NCBI RefSeq assembly: GCF_029945965.1
Contig: NZ_JAQSDO010000020.1
Coordinates: forward strand, 62,001-126,000
DNA from: Thermomonas sp.
GTDB taxonomy: Bacteria > Pseudomonadota > Gammaproteobacteria > Xanthomonadales > Xanthomonadaceae
DNA: 64,000 bases
Reading direction: 5' to 3'
The notes beneath the pieces are model-generated. The model did no database searches, was not told the DNA's origin, and worked only from the letters and a program-made list of their open reading frames with translations. Below are positions 50,362-60,102 of the stretch, one piece after another (the first letter of the stretch is position 1; each line of letters opens with the position of its first letter). The translations under genes were made by a program, and so were the position numbers.

Positions 50362-52065
50362 CTAGGTTTTCGCGTCCGCCGCAACATCGGTGCCGTCATC
50401 CACGCGGTTGCGGCCGGCCTGCTTGGCGCGATACAGGTTGACGTCGGCGCGTGCCAGCAGCGCTTCGGGCGTGGACTCGTCATCGGCCATCTGGGTGGCC
50501 ACGCCTATGCTGATGGTGAGCGTGCGGCTAACAGGTGAGTCGTGGTTCTCGATCATCAATTCCTGCACGGTAAGGGACAGTGCCTGCGCTACGCGGTTGG
50601 CCCCGGAGAGATCGCATTCGGGCAGCAGGCAGATGAACTCTTCGCCGCCGAAGCGCGCCACCAGATCCTGCGCGCGATCAAGTCGAGCGCGTAGGGCGGT
50701 GGCAACAGTCTGCAGGCATTGATCGCCGTGCAGATGACCGTAGCGGTCGTTGTAGGCCTTGAAATAATCGATGTCGATCATCAACAACGACAGCGACTTT
50801 CCACTGCGTTGGCAGCGTCGCCACTCGGTCTGCAAGGTCTCGTCGAAATGCCGGCGATTGGCAATACCGGTCAGGCCGTCGATATAGGCCATCTTGAGCA
50901 GCTGTTCGCTATGTGCGGTCTGCTCGGTGCGGTCCTCGAAGGTGGCCATGAAATGATCGCCGAACGCGAGGCCGCCGATGGCCATGATCCGCTGGGTGCC
51001 GTCGCGCATGGTCATCCGGTAATCCTTGCGCTGGATCTCGGTACCGTGTCTGGCCGCCTCGGCTATGTTGTAATTCCAGTCGCTGATCACCTGGGCCCGG
51101 TAGGCGGAATCCGGGTAGGCCATCTGCCACCAATTGGTCAGCGTGGGCTCTTTACCATCAAGGAAGCTGAAGTACTTGTGGAAGCGCCGGTTGCGGAAGT
51201 AGATGTGCCCGCTGGCGTCCACTAGCGACAGCCCCATGGGCATTTCGTTCATCAGGTGCTGCAGCAGGCGTTCTGTTTCCTGATGCTTCAACGCGCGCTG
51301 CTTGTCGCTGGTGATGTCTCGAATATAGCCGTGCCAAAGAATGGCCCCGCTCTCCAGCCGTTGCGGCTTGGCGTATCCGCTGAGCCAGCGCATGCCACGT
51401 TCGGGCAGGGTCACGCGGAATTCGGCCTTCCATGCGGTGATCTGGCGAGTCGGCTGGAAAATACTCTTGATGCCAGGTAGATCGTCCGGATGGATGCGCG
51501 AAAACACGAGCGACGCATTGGCCTGCAGTTGTTCGGGTGATACGCCAAAGATTGCGTACGTGCCGATGCTTGCATAGGGAAAGTGGCTGCTGCCGTCGGG
51601 ATTTAGTTGGTACTGGTAGAGCATCCCGGGCACGTTTTCGGCGAGTTGGTCCAGCTGTTCCTGGAACAGCTGCCGCTTGCTGGCCTCCATCCTGGTGCCG
51701 AGGATCCGCAGCGGATTACCGTCCGCATCACGCTCCATCACCTGGCCACGATCCTGGATCCAGAGGTAGCTGCCGTCCTTGCGGCGGATGCGGTGCACGC
51801 TGTCGTAGAAAGGGAACTCTCCTGATAAGTGTTGCCGCATTTCGGTCCGCACACGGTCCACATCATCCGGATGGATGCGTGCAATCCATTCCTCCAGATC
51901 GTTGCCGATATCTTCTTCGGCGTAACCGAGCAAGGCCTTCCACAGGGGGGAGTGATAGATCATGCCGGTGCAGGCATCGTATTCCCACGCACTCTGCCTG
52001 GTGGCCTGCAGCACCGCTTCCCAGCGCGGTGTTTTCTCGTCGCTCAAGTGCAGGTCGTCTGCCAA
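50362..52065 (-). CDS. PAS-domain diguanylate cyclase
   Basis: A 567-residue cytoplasmic protein: three PAS/PAC regions (about residues 18-130, 140-265 and 275-395, with WEYDACTGMIYHSPLW and WIARIHPDDVDRV) then GGDEF with RFGGEEF and RAQD five residues before it (product-inhibition site). DGLTGIANRR opens the cyclase domain. It should make cyclic di-GMP in response to a PAS signal. TTG 52065 is used because GGGAGG lies six bases upstream. It sits between acnD and prpD. Confidence 0.9.
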   Translation of the reverse strand: MADDLHLSDEKTPRWEAVLQATRQSAWEYDACTGMIYHSPLWKALLGYAEEDIGNDLEEWIARIHPDDVDRVRTEMRQHLSGEFPFYDSVHRIRRKDGSYLWIQDRGQVMERDADGNPLRILGTRMEASKRQLFQEQLDQLAENVPGMLYQYQLNPDGSSHFPYASIGTYAIFGVSPEQLQANASLVFSRIHPDDLPGIKSIFQPTRQITAWKAEFRVTLPERGMRWLSGYAKPQRLESGAILWHGYIRDITSDKQRALKHQETERLLQHLMNEMPMGLSLVDASGHIYFRNRRFHKYFSFLDGKEPTLTNWWQMAYPDSAYRAQVISDWNYNIAEAARHGTEIQRKDYRMTMRDGTQRIMAIGGLAFGDHFMATFEDRTEQTAHSEQLLKMAYIDGLTGIANRRHFDETLQTEWRRCQRSGKSLSLLMIDIDYFKAYNDRYGHLHGDQCLQTVATALRARLDRAQDLVARFGGEEFICLLPECDLSGANRVAQALSLTVQELMIENHDSPVSRTLTISIGVATQMADDESTPEALLARADVNLYRAKQAGRNRVDDGTDVAADAKT

Positions 52066-52186
52066 ACCAAGCCTCCCGTAAGTCGGGGTTTCCAAAACAT
52101 AACGGCACGATGCATGGGTAATTCCGTATCACGCAAAAAATCAGACGTCCCAACCAGCGCCGTCAGGCGGCTGGTGCTGGCCGCGG

Positions 52187-54796
52187 TCAAGCGGCCTTGC
52201 TCGACTCCAGGAAATCCTGCGCAAACCGCTGCAGCATGCCGCCGGCTTCGTAGATCGACGCTTCTTCGGCGGTATCCAGCCGGCAGGTCATCGGCACGTC
52301 GATGCGTTCGCCATCGCGGCGATGGATGACAAGCGTCAGCTCCGCACCCGGCGCGGGTGTGCCGCGCACGTCGAAGGTTTCGCTGCCGTCGATGCCGAGC
52401 GTCTGCCGCGTCGTGCCCGGCTGGAACTGCAGCGGCAATGTACCCATGCCGATCAGGTTGGTGCGGTGGATGCGCTCGAAACCTTCGGCGGCGATTGCTT
52501 CCACGCCGGCCAGCCGCACGCCCTTGGCGGCCCAGTCGCGTGAACTGCCTTGGCCATAGTCTGCGCCGGCAACAATGATCAGCGGCTGCGCGCGGTCCAT
52601 GTAGGTTTCGATGGCTTCCCACATGCGCACAACCTCGCCTTCGGGCTCGATGCGTGCAAACGAACCTTGCCGTACCTTGCCATCGGCATCGCGCACCATT
52701 TCGTTCAATAGTTTCGGATTGGCGAAGGTCGCGCGCTGCGCGGTCAGGTGGTCGCCGCGATGGGTGGCGTAGGAATTGAAGTCCTCTTCCGGCACGCCCA
52801 TCTTGGTCAAATATTCACCAGCGGCGCTGCTGGCCATGATCGCATTGGACGGCGACATGTGGTCGGTGGTGATGTTGTCGCCGAGCACCGCCAGCGGACG
52901 CATGCCGGTCATGGTGCGTTTGCCGGCCAGCGCGCCTTCCCAATACGGTGGGCGGCGGATATAGGTGCTCATCTCACGCCAGTTGTAGAGCGGGCTGACC
53001 GCCGCGCCCTTGGCATGGACCGCAAACATCGGATCGTAGACCTGGCGGAATTGTTCTGGCTTGACCGAGGCCTTCACCACTGCGTCGATTTCTTCATCGC
53101 TCGGCCAGAGGTCCTTGAGCGTGACCGGCTTGCCATCATGGTCTAGTCCCAGCACGTCCTTCTCGATGTCGAAGCGGATAGTTCCGGCGATTGCATACGC
53201 GACCACCAACGGTGGCGAGGCCAGGAACGCCTGCTTCGCATACGGATGGATGCGGCCGTCGAAGTTGCGGTTGCCGGACAGCACTGCGGTTGAATACAGG
53301 TCGCGCTCGACGACTTCCTGCTGGATCGCCGGATCCAGCGCGCCGCTCATGCCGTTGCAGGTGGTGCAGGCGAAACCGACGATGCCGAAGCCGAGTGCTT
53401 CGAGTTCGGAGAGCAAGCCGGCTTCCTGCAGATAAAGCTCGACCGTCTTGGAGCCCGGCGCCAGCGAAGTCTTCACCCATGGCTTGCGGGTCAGCCCCTT
53501 GGCATTCGCGTTGCGTGCCAGCAGGCCGGCGGCAATCACGTTGCGTGGATTACTGGTGTTGGTGCAACTGGTGATCGCCGCAATAATCACCGCGCCATCC
53601 GGCATCAGTCCTTGCGCTTCCTGCTTCAGCGCACCGTCGAGGTTGTTTGCAATGCCGCTGCTGGAAAGCTCGCTGGTCGCCACCCGCTTGTGCGGAACGG
53701 ATGGCCCGGCCATGTTGCGCACCACCGACGACAGGTCGAAGTGCAGCGTGCGTTCGTACTTCGCATTCGCGAGTGCATCGGCCCACAAGCCGGTCTGCTT
53801 CGCATAGGTTTCGACCAGTGCGACCTGCGCGTCTTCGCGGCCGGTCAGGCGCAGGTAGTCCAGGGTCATGTCGTCGATGAAGAACATCGCCGCGGTCGCG
53901 CCGTACTCCGGCGCCATGTTGGAAATCGTCGCGCGGTCGCCCAGGGTCAATGCGGCAGCACCTTCGCCACGGAATTCCAGATAGGCGCCCACGACTTTCG
54001 ACGCACGCAGGAATTCGGTCATCGCCAGCACGACGTCGGTGGCGGTGATGCCGGGCTGCGGCTTGCCGCTGAGTTCCACGCCGATGATGTCCGGCAGGCG
54101 CATCCACGACGCGCGGCCAAGCATCACGCTTTCCGCTTCCAGCCCGCCCACGCCAATCGCAATCACGCCGAGCGAATCGACATGCGGGGTATGACTATCA
54201 GTGCCGACGCAGGTATCCGGGAAGGCGACGCCATCGTCGACCGCGACCACCGGGCTCATTCGTTCCAGGTTGATCTGATGCATGATCCCGTTGCCCGGCG
54301 GGATCACGTCGATGTTGCGGAACGCGAGTTTCGTCCAATCGATGAAATCGAAGCGATCCGCATTGCGACGGTTCTCGATCGCGCGATTCTTCAGGAATGC
54401 ATCGCGATCAAAACCGGCCGCTTCCACCGCCAACGAATGGTCCACGATCAACTGCACCGGCACCACCGGATTGACCTGCGCCGGGTCGCCGCCTTGTTCG
54501 GCGATCGCATCGCGCAGGCCCGCCAGATCGACCAGCGCGGTCTGGCCAAGGATGTCGTGGCAGACCACGCGTGCTGGGAACCACGGGAAATCGAGGTCGC
54601 GGCGACGTTCGATCAACTGGGTCAGGTAGGCATCCAGCAGCTCGGGCTCGGCACGGCGCACCAGGTTTTCGGCATGCACGCGGGCGGTGTAGGACAGCTG
54701 GTCCCAGGTGCCTGGCTGCAGCGCATCCACTGCAGCGTGCGCATCGAAATAGTCGAGGTCGGTGCCGGGCAGGGGCTTGCGGAACTGGGTATTCAT
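52187..54796 (-). CDS. acnD: Fe-S 2-methylisocitrate dehydratase AcnD
   Basis: An 869-residue aconitase-superfamily enzyme. The 4Fe-4S cysteines are Cys411 (TSCTNTSNP) and Cys477/Cys480 (FACTTCNGMSG). SGNRNFDGRIHP, DNITTDHMSPSNAI and GADYGQGSSRDWAAKG contain the other active-site residues. AcnD dehydrates methylcitrate to 2-methyl-trans-aconitate, which PrpF then isomerises; prpF and prpD follow on the same strand but at distance. prpB and prpC are not in the window. A LysR gene lies 81 bases upstream, also on the minus strand. Confidence 0.93.
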   Translation of the reverse strand: MNTQFRKPLPGTDLDYFDAHAAVDALQPGTWDQLSYTARVHAENLVRRAEPELLDAYLTQLIERRRDLDFPWFPARVVCHDILGQTALVDLAGLRDAIAEQGGDPAQVNPVVPVQLIVDHSLAVEAAGFDRDAFLKNRAIENRRNADRFDFIDWTKLAFRNIDVIPPGNGIMHQINLERMSPVVAVDDGVAFPDTCVGTDSHTPHVDSLGVIAIGVGGLEAESVMLGRASWMRLPDIIGVELSGKPQPGITATDVVLAMTEFLRASKVVGAYLEFRGEGAAALTLGDRATISNMAPEYGATAAMFFIDDMTLDYLRLTGREDAQVALVETYAKQTGLWADALANAKYERTLHFDLSSVVRNMAGPSVPHKRVATSELSSSGIANNLDGALKQEAQGLMPDGAVIIAAITSCTNTSNPRNVIAAGLLARNANAKGLTRKPWVKTSLAPGSKTVELYLQEAGLLSELEALGFGIVGFACTTCNGMSGALDPAIQQEVVERDLYSTAVLSGNRNFDGRIHPYAKQAFLASPPLVVAYAIAGTIRFDIEKDVLGLDHDGKPVTLKDLWPSDEEIDAVVKASVKPEQFRQVYDPMFAVHAKGAAVSPLYNWREMSTYIRRPPYWEGALAGKRTMTGMRPLAVLGDNITTDHMSPSNAIMASSAAGEYLTKMGVPEEDFNSYATHRGDHLTAQRATFANPKLLNEMVRDADGKVRQGSFARIEPEGEVVRMWEAIETYMDRAQPLIIVAGADYGQGSSRDWAAKGVRLAGVEAIAAEGFERIHRTNLIGMGTLPLQFQPGTTRQTLGIDGSETFDVRGTPAPGAELTLVIHRRDGERIDVPMTCRLDTAEEASIYEAGGMLQRFAQDFLESSKAA

Positions 54797-54877
54797 CGTG
54801 ATCGCGGGCGTTGCGGCAGAACCGCCATTGTCGCACCAGCGCTGTCGCCGGTTGCACGCCTGCCAGGTTGTGCACTG

Positions 54878-55768
54878 CTACGGCACTTCAAGTGCCTGCG
54901 TTGCAACCAGTTCACGCAGCAGCGGATTGGGAAAGCGCCGTGGCAGGGTCACCGCGTAGAACGTTTCGCTAAGGCGTGGCAGGGCATCGACCTGGACCAG
55001 CTGGCCGCTGGCCAGCTCATCCTTGACCACGATCGGCGGGACGACGGCTAGCCCGATGTCTTCGCGCGCCAGCAGACGCATCATCGCCATGTCGTCCACC
55101 TCGGCGGCAATCCGTGGGCGGATGCCGAGCCGGTCGACCAGCGCATCGAAGCCGGTGCGGATGCTGCTATGCAGGGTGGGCAATACCAGGGGTTCGCGCG
55201 CCAGCAGTTGTTCCAGCGTGGCGCCTTGGCCGATGCGGGCCGGCGTGCCAACCAGGCTCACGGCCTGTTCGGCGATCGGATGCGAGATCCAATGCGTGGC
55301 GGCATCGCGCGTGGGCGGCGCGTTGACCAACACCACATCCAGCCGATGCGCTTCGAGTCCCTGCAGCAGGTCGCCGGTCGCACCCGAGCGGATGATGATT
55401 TCCACATCGTCGCGTCCCAGCAATGGGCGCAGGAAGCTGATCTGGAAATTGCGTGACAGCGTGGCCAGTGAGCCCACCCGCAGCGCCAGGCGACGCTTGC
55501 CGGCCTGTTCCTGCAGGGTGCCGAGCAGTTCGGCGCCGGTGGCAAAGATCACGTCGGCATGATCCAGCGCAATGCGCCCGGCTTCGGTCAGCAGCAATTG
55601 CTTGCCACTGCGTTCGAATAAGGCATGGCCGATCTGTTCTTCCAGTTTGCGGATCTGGATGGACAGCGCGGACTGCGAGACGTGTAGCCGGTGCGCCGTG
55701 CGCGTGAGGTTGCCGTCGCGCGCGACCGCCCAGAAATAGCGCAAGTGGTTGTAGTTCAAGCCCGCCAT
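54878..55768 (-). CDS. LysR-family regulator, NhaR-like
   Basis: A 296-residue regulator. The wHTH has NYNHLRYFWAVARDGNLTRTAHRLHVSQSALSIQIRKLE, and the rest is a periplasmic-binding-fold effector domain. It is divergent from dabB-dabA across an AT-rich 105-base region with inverted repeats, and LysR genes beside dab operons are a known arrangement, so control of dab in response to carbon supply is inferred. Confidence 0.9.
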   Translation of the reverse strand: MAGLNYNHLRYFWAVARDGNLTRTAHRLHVSQSALSIQIRKLEEQIGHALFERSGKQLLLTEAGRIALDHADVIFATGAELLGTLQEQAGKRRLALRVGSLATLSRNFQISFLRPLLGRDDVEIIIRSGATGDLLQGLEAHRLDVVLVNAPPTRDAATHWISHPIAEQAVSLVGTPARIGQGATLEQLLAREPLVLPTLHSSIRTGFDALVDRLGIRPRIAAEVDDMAMMRLLAREDIGLAVVPPIVVKDELASGQLVQVDALPRLSETFYAVTLPRRFPNPLLRELVATQALEVP

Positions 55769-55772
55769 GTGA

Positions 55773-55824
55773 TCATTCTATTTTTAATATTGATTCATTG
55801 CACATAATGAATTTTATAGAATGA
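55773..55824. promoter_or_regulatory. LysR-type operator region in the dab divergent promoter
   Basis: TCATTCTAT (55773-55781) and ATAGAATGA (55816-55824) are perfect inverted arms 34 bases apart. Inside, TTCATT-GCACAT-AATGAA is a second inverted repeat. The stretch is markedly AT-rich in a GC-rich region. Confidence 0.55.
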
Positions 55825-55873
55825 TAGTGCTCACGTAGCGTGCCGGGACTTCAACGCTGTTCCGGAGCCCGCA

Positions 55874-57571
55874 ATGCCCCCATTTTTTGCTGCACTGGTC
55901 TTGGTCGCGCCCGGTCTGCTGCTTTGCGTAGCCTTGCTGGCGCTGTCAACGTCCGGCATGCGGCCCGCTGGCATCCTGCTGAGTAGCCGCATCGCGACAT
56001 TGGCAGCGTTGCTGCTTGCGGTCGCAGCAACAGTCTGGGTGACATGGCAGGGGCCGGTCACCAGTCCGCTGCTCGGGCTTGGCGGGCTCGGTCTGTCCAT
56101 CAGGCTGGATCCGGTCAGCTGCACGATGTTCCTGCTGGTCGCGTTCGTGGGCACGATCGTTGTTCAGTACAGCCGCAATTATCTGGATGGCGATGCACGC
56201 CAGGGCGCGTTCATCGGCGGCCTGTGCCTGACGATTTCTGCAGTGTTGTTACTGGTGCTGGCCGGCAACCTGTTCCAGCTGGCGGCGGCCTGGATCGCGA
56301 CCAGCCTGTCTTTGCATCAGCTGCTCATGTTCTATCGCGAGCGACCTGCAGCGGTGCTGGCGGCGCGCAAGAAATTCATCACCGCGCGGCTTGGCGATAC
56401 CGGCTTGCTGGGTGCATGCGTGCTGCTTGCCTCCGCGTTCGGAAGCAGTGACATCGCCACCATCCTTGAGCGTGCGCGCGAACTCGATGCTGCTGCAGTG
56501 CCCGCATCGCTGCAATTTGCGGCCTTGCTGCTTGCCTGCGCCGCACTATTGAAGTCGGCGCAGTTCCCGACCCACGGTTGGCTGCCCGAAGTGATGGAAA
56601 CGCCGACGCCGGTGTCGGCGCTGTTGCATGCCGGCATCATCAATGCGGGTGGCTTCCTGGTGATCCGGTTCGCCGACGTGATGTTGCTGTCGGCACCGTC
56701 ACTGCACGTGCTCGCCGTGGTCGGTGGGTTTACTGCACTGTTCGGGAGCGTGGTCATGCTGACCCAGCCCAGTGTCAAGGGATCGCTGGCCTGGTCGACC
56801 GTGTCGCAAATGGGATTCATGCTGCTGCAGTGCGGCTTTGGCGCGTTCTCGGTCGCCCTGCTGCATATCGTGGCGCACTCGCTGTACAAGGCGCATGCGT
56901 TCCTGTCGTCCGGCAGCGTCGTCGAGCTTGCGCGCAGCGCGGTAGCGCCCCGTGAGCAAGGCACGTCCCGGGTCATGGTGGGCGTGGCCAGCCTTGGGTT
57001 TGCGATGGCGCTTTACGTTGCGATGAATTTCGCGCTGGCATCAGTTGTGGATGCGGATGCCACGCTTTCACCCGCCGTCTTCACCCTGGGCACGATCCTG
57101 GTGCTTGGTGTGGCGTTGTTCATTGCCCAATCCGTTCCGCTGGCAGCAGGTGCCGGCAGCATGGCGGCATCGCCCAATATGCCTGCGATGGATGCAGCGA
57201 ACGCGCAAACCTCGCATCTCAGTTTGCGCGTGTTGGTTCGCACGTTGGCGGCTGCTGCGTTCGCCACCGCTGCCTACTTCCTGCTGCAACAACTCGCGGC
57301 CTGGTGGACGCAACCCAGCTTGCCCGCAATACCAGTCGCCAGCCCGGTCGGGTTGGCGATCATGGGGCTAGCGGTGCTGTCGTTCGCGATCGTCGCCCTC
57401 CTGCAATTGATGGCACCGGCGCGAATCGGCAATCCGCACTGGCGCGCGGCACGCGTGCATCTGGCAAATGGTCTTTACGTCAACGCATGGTTCGACCGCT
57501 TGGTAGGCGCGTTGCGGCGCCCGCTTGCCCATGTATCTGGCAACACATCTGGAAAGGAGCAGGCGGCATGA
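55874..57571 (+). CDS. dabB: DabB, proton-conducting membrane subunit of the DAB inorganic-carbon system
   Basis: A 565-residue membrane protein with about 14 helices of the NuoL/Mrp antiporter family. FPTHGWLPEVMETPTPVSALLHAGIINAGG and KAHAFLSSGSVVELAR hold the conserved Lys/His/Glu proton path. In DAB systems this subunit couples proton flow to the CO2-hydrating subunit DabA. It overlaps dabA by four bases. GGAG lies before ATG 55874. Unlike Complex I subunits no other nuo genes are near, supporting the DAB call. Confidence 0.9.
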   Translation: MPPFFAALVLVAPGLLLCVALLALSTSGMRPAGILLSSRIATLAALLLAVAATVWVTWQGPVTSPLLGLGGLGLSIRLDPVSCTMFLLVAFVGTIVVQYSRNYLDGDARQGAFIGGLCLTISAVLLLVLAGNLFQLAAAWIATSLSLHQLLMFYRERPAAVLAARKKFITARLGDTGLLGACVLLASAFGSSDIATILERARELDAAAVPASLQFAALLLACAALLKSAQFPTHGWLPEVMETPTPVSALLHAGIINAGGFLVIRFADVMLLSAPSLHVLAVVGGFTALFGSVVMLTQPSVKGSLAWSTVSQMGFMLLQCGFGAFSVALLHIVAHSLYKAHAFLSSGSVVELARSAVAPREQGTSRVMVGVASLGFAMALYVAMNFALASVVDADATLSPAVFTLGTILVLGVALFIAQSVPLAAGAGSMAASPNMPAMDAANAQTSHLSLRVLVRTLAAAAFATAAYFLLQQLAAWWTQPSLPAIPVASPVGLAIMGLAVLSFAIVALLQLMAPARIGNPHWRAARVHLANGLYVNAWFDRLVGALRRPLAHVSGNTSGKEQAA

Positions 57572-60102
57572 ACGCACCCGCACGGTTTGTAGCGGACGAC
57601 ACGGTCGAAGTGTTGTATTCAGCCGCATCGATCGCAGTGAGTGGTGTGCGCGATGCTGCCGAGCGCGCGGCCAACCGGATCGCGCCGCTGTGGCCGCTCA
57701 AGGATTTCGTGGCAGTCAATCCGTTTCTTGGTTTCGCCGATACATCCTTCGTCGAAGCCGGCAAAACCATGCGGCGTGCAGCATCCGCAAGCATGACCAT
57801 GCCGCGCGCGTTCTATGCACAAGCACTTGCCAGCGGGCGCATCGCCGATGCCGACCTCGCCGCCGCCCTGGCGCGGATCCCGGCATCGCACGATGGGCCT
57901 CACGAGTGGCCGCAGGATGTTGCCGAGTTGAAGCAGATCCTTGCACACGGCGAGCCCATGCATGTCCAAGCGATGGCAACGGCCGCCGATGTTGCCAGCC
58001 ACGCGACCGGTCGGGATTGGGCAGGCTTTGCAGTGGCGCGGATCTCGACGTGGGCCGCCACGCATTACGACCAAGGCCAAGCCCCGTGGAAACCGGTCAC
58101 GCGCGCGCTTCCGGCATATGCGTCGTGGCGCGCCGAGGCCTGTATCGACCGGACGCCGCAGGTGATGGGTCTGCAAGGGTTCCACAAGATCATCGAAGCA
58201 CTGCCGGACGATGCCGAGTCCATGATCGCGGAGGGCGCGCGTCGCCTCGGCCTGTCCGCGGATGTGCTGGAGGCATACTTTCATCGCTTGCTGATGAGCG
58301 TGGCGGGCTGGGCCGGGTATGCGCGCTACCAGACTTGGCAATGCGCACTGCAGGGTGGAAATGATCGCAGCGTGCTGGAACTACTCGCCGTGTGCCTGGC
58401 CTGGGACGTGGCTGTGCTGGAAGCACTGGCTGGTCATCCGGCCGTGGTACGGGGATGGGTTGATGCGCGCGCGGAACTTGCCTCCAGTCCAGCAGACATC
58501 GATGCCAATAGTGCGATCAACGCCGTCCTGCAGGACGCCTACGAAATCGCCTGGCAGCGCACCCTGATCGGTGCACTTGATCGCACTGCATCACCAGTGC
58601 CGCCGGCAGCGCACATGCGCGCTTCCGTACAGGCGGCGTTCTGCATCGACGTGCGCTCCGAAGTGTTCCGGCGTGCATTCGAGGCGGCGGGAACCGACAT
58701 CGAAACGATTGGTTTTGCCGGATTCTTTGGTGTCGCGATGGACCATGTACCGCTGGGCCAACGCCAAGGCAGCGCGCAATGCCCGGTGCTGCTGGCGCCA
58801 CGCTTCACGATTCGTGAAACCGTGCAGGGCGCACCGGCCGATGCGCAGGCCGGCATCCTGCAGCTGCGGCTGGTGCGGCGCAGGGTTGCTTCTGCATGGC
58901 GTGCATTTCGTACCGCAGCGGTGTCGTCGTTCGCCTTTGTCGAAACCATGGGCTGGACCTACGCCGTGAAGTTGGCCGGTGATTCGCTGGGTGTGAGCCG
59001 TGTGGTGCCGCATCCCGCCACCGACGGCGTGGACGCCGCGATCCGCCAGCGGCTGGCACCGGATATCGCGCCATCCCATGTCCACGGAGAAGCGACGGGC
59101 GTGCTGCCAGAGGACCGGGTCGCGCTGGCGGAATCGATCCTGCGCGGCATGTCACTGCAGCGGGATTTCGCCCGCCTGGTGCTGCTGGTCGGCCATGGCG
59201 CCACTACCGTCAACAACCCGCATGCCAGCGGTCTGGATTGCGGTGCTTGCGGTGGTCACCCGGGTGATGCCAACGCACGCGTGGCGGCGGCCGTCCTCAA
59301 TGATGCGCAGGTGCGCGATGCGCTTGCGGCGCGCGGTATCGCGATTCCCGACGACACCGTGTTCGTGGGATGCCTGCATGACACGACCACTGACGTCGTC
59401 ACCGTGTTCGAGCAGGCGTTGCTGCCCGCCAGTCACGCCGGCGATATGCAGCAGACGCAGCAATGGCTGGCACTGGCAGGTCGCGCGGCGCGCCGCGAAC
59501 GCGCTGCACTGCTGCATGTTGATGCAGACAAACCACTTGATGCACAGCTACTGGCACGCACCCGCGATTGGAGTCAGGTGCGACCCGAATGGGGCCTGGC
59601 CGGATGCGCGGCGTTCATTGCGGCGCCACGCGGGCGCACGGCAGCATTGGACCTGCAAGGTCGCGCCTTCCTGCACAGCTACGACTGGCGCCAGGACGAC
59701 GGCTTCGGCGTACTGGAGCTGATCATGACCGCGCCGATGGTGGTCGCCAGCTGGATCAACCTGCAGTACTACGGATCGACCGTCGACAACCGCGTGTTCG
59801 GTTGTGGCAACAAGGTCCTGCACAACGTGGTCGGCACGCTGGGTGTGCTGGAAGGCAACGGCGGCGACCTGCGTAGTGGCCTGCCCTGGCAGTCGCTGCA
59901 TGACGGCGAGCGCTTGATCCATGAGCCGATGCGATTGTCGGTGGTGATTCACGCGCCGCTTGCCGCGATTGGCGCGGTCATTGCCAAGCATGCGTCCGTC
60001 CGCCAGCTGGTGGACAACGGCTGGCTGCACCTGTTCGCGATGGGCGATGCAGGCACGCCACTGCAACGCTACATCGGCAATCTGTGCTGGGAGCCTGCGT
60101 GA
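57568..60102 (+). CDS. dabA: DabA, zinc carbonic-anhydrase-like subunit (DUF2309)
   Basis: An 844-residue cytoplasmic protein. The expected zinc and active-site residues are present: Cys359 and Asp361 (AFCIDVRSE), His543 (LVGHGATTVNNP) and Cys558 (GLDCGACGGHPG), the last two spaced by 15 as in characterised DabA. With DabB it drives one-way hydration of CO2 to bicarbonate. No RuBisCO is in the window, so use for anaplerosis or biosynthesis is likely. ATG 57568 has GGAG upstream. Its stop overlaps the GTG of the next gene (GTGA). Confidence 0.93.
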   Translation: MNAPARFVADDTVEVLYSAASIAVSGVRDAAERAANRIAPLWPLKDFVAVNPFLGFADTSFVEAGKTMRRAASASMTMPRAFYAQALASGRIADADLAAALARIPASHDGPHEWPQDVAELKQILAHGEPMHVQAMATAADVASHATGRDWAGFAVARISTWAATHYDQGQAPWKPVTRALPAYASWRAEACIDRTPQVMGLQGFHKIIEALPDDAESMIAEGARRLGLSADVLEAYFHRLLMSVAGWAGYARYQTWQCALQGGNDRSVLELLAVCLAWDVAVLEALAGHPAVVRGWVDARAELASSPADIDANSAINAVLQDAYEIAWQRTLIGALDRTASPVPPAAHMRASVQAAFCIDVRSEVFRRAFEAAGTDIETIGFAGFFGVAMDHVPLGQRQGSAQCPVLLAPRFTIRETVQGAPADAQAGILQLRLVRRRVASAWRAFRTAAVSSFAFVETMGWTYAVKLAGDSLGVSRVVPHPATDGVDAAIRQRLAPDIAPSHVHGEATGVLPEDRVALAESILRGMSLQRDFARLVLLVGHGATTVNNPHASGLDCGACGGHPGDANARVAAAVLNDAQVRDALAARGIAIPDDTVFVGCLHDTTTDVVTVFEQALLPASHAGDMQQTQQWLALAGRAARRERAALLHVDADKPLDAQLLARTRDWSQVRPEWGLAGCAAFIAAPRGRTAALDLQGRAFLHSYDWRQDDGFGVLELIMTAPMVVASWINLQYYGSTVDNRVFGCGNKVLHNVVGTLGVLEGNGGDLRSGLPWQSLHDGERLIHEPMRLSVVIHAPLAAIGAVIAKHASVRQLVDNGWLHLFAMGDAGTPLQRYIGNLCWEPA

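Noticed and set aside
52066-52095. TTG 52095 as start of the PAS/GGDEF gene
   Set aside because: A later TTG has GGGAGG at ideal spacing; the earlier one has none.
53612-55051. 479-codon open frame on the plus strand over acnD
   Set aside because: It is a GC-skew shadow of acnD and the LysR gene; composition is His/Arg/Gln-rich without domains.
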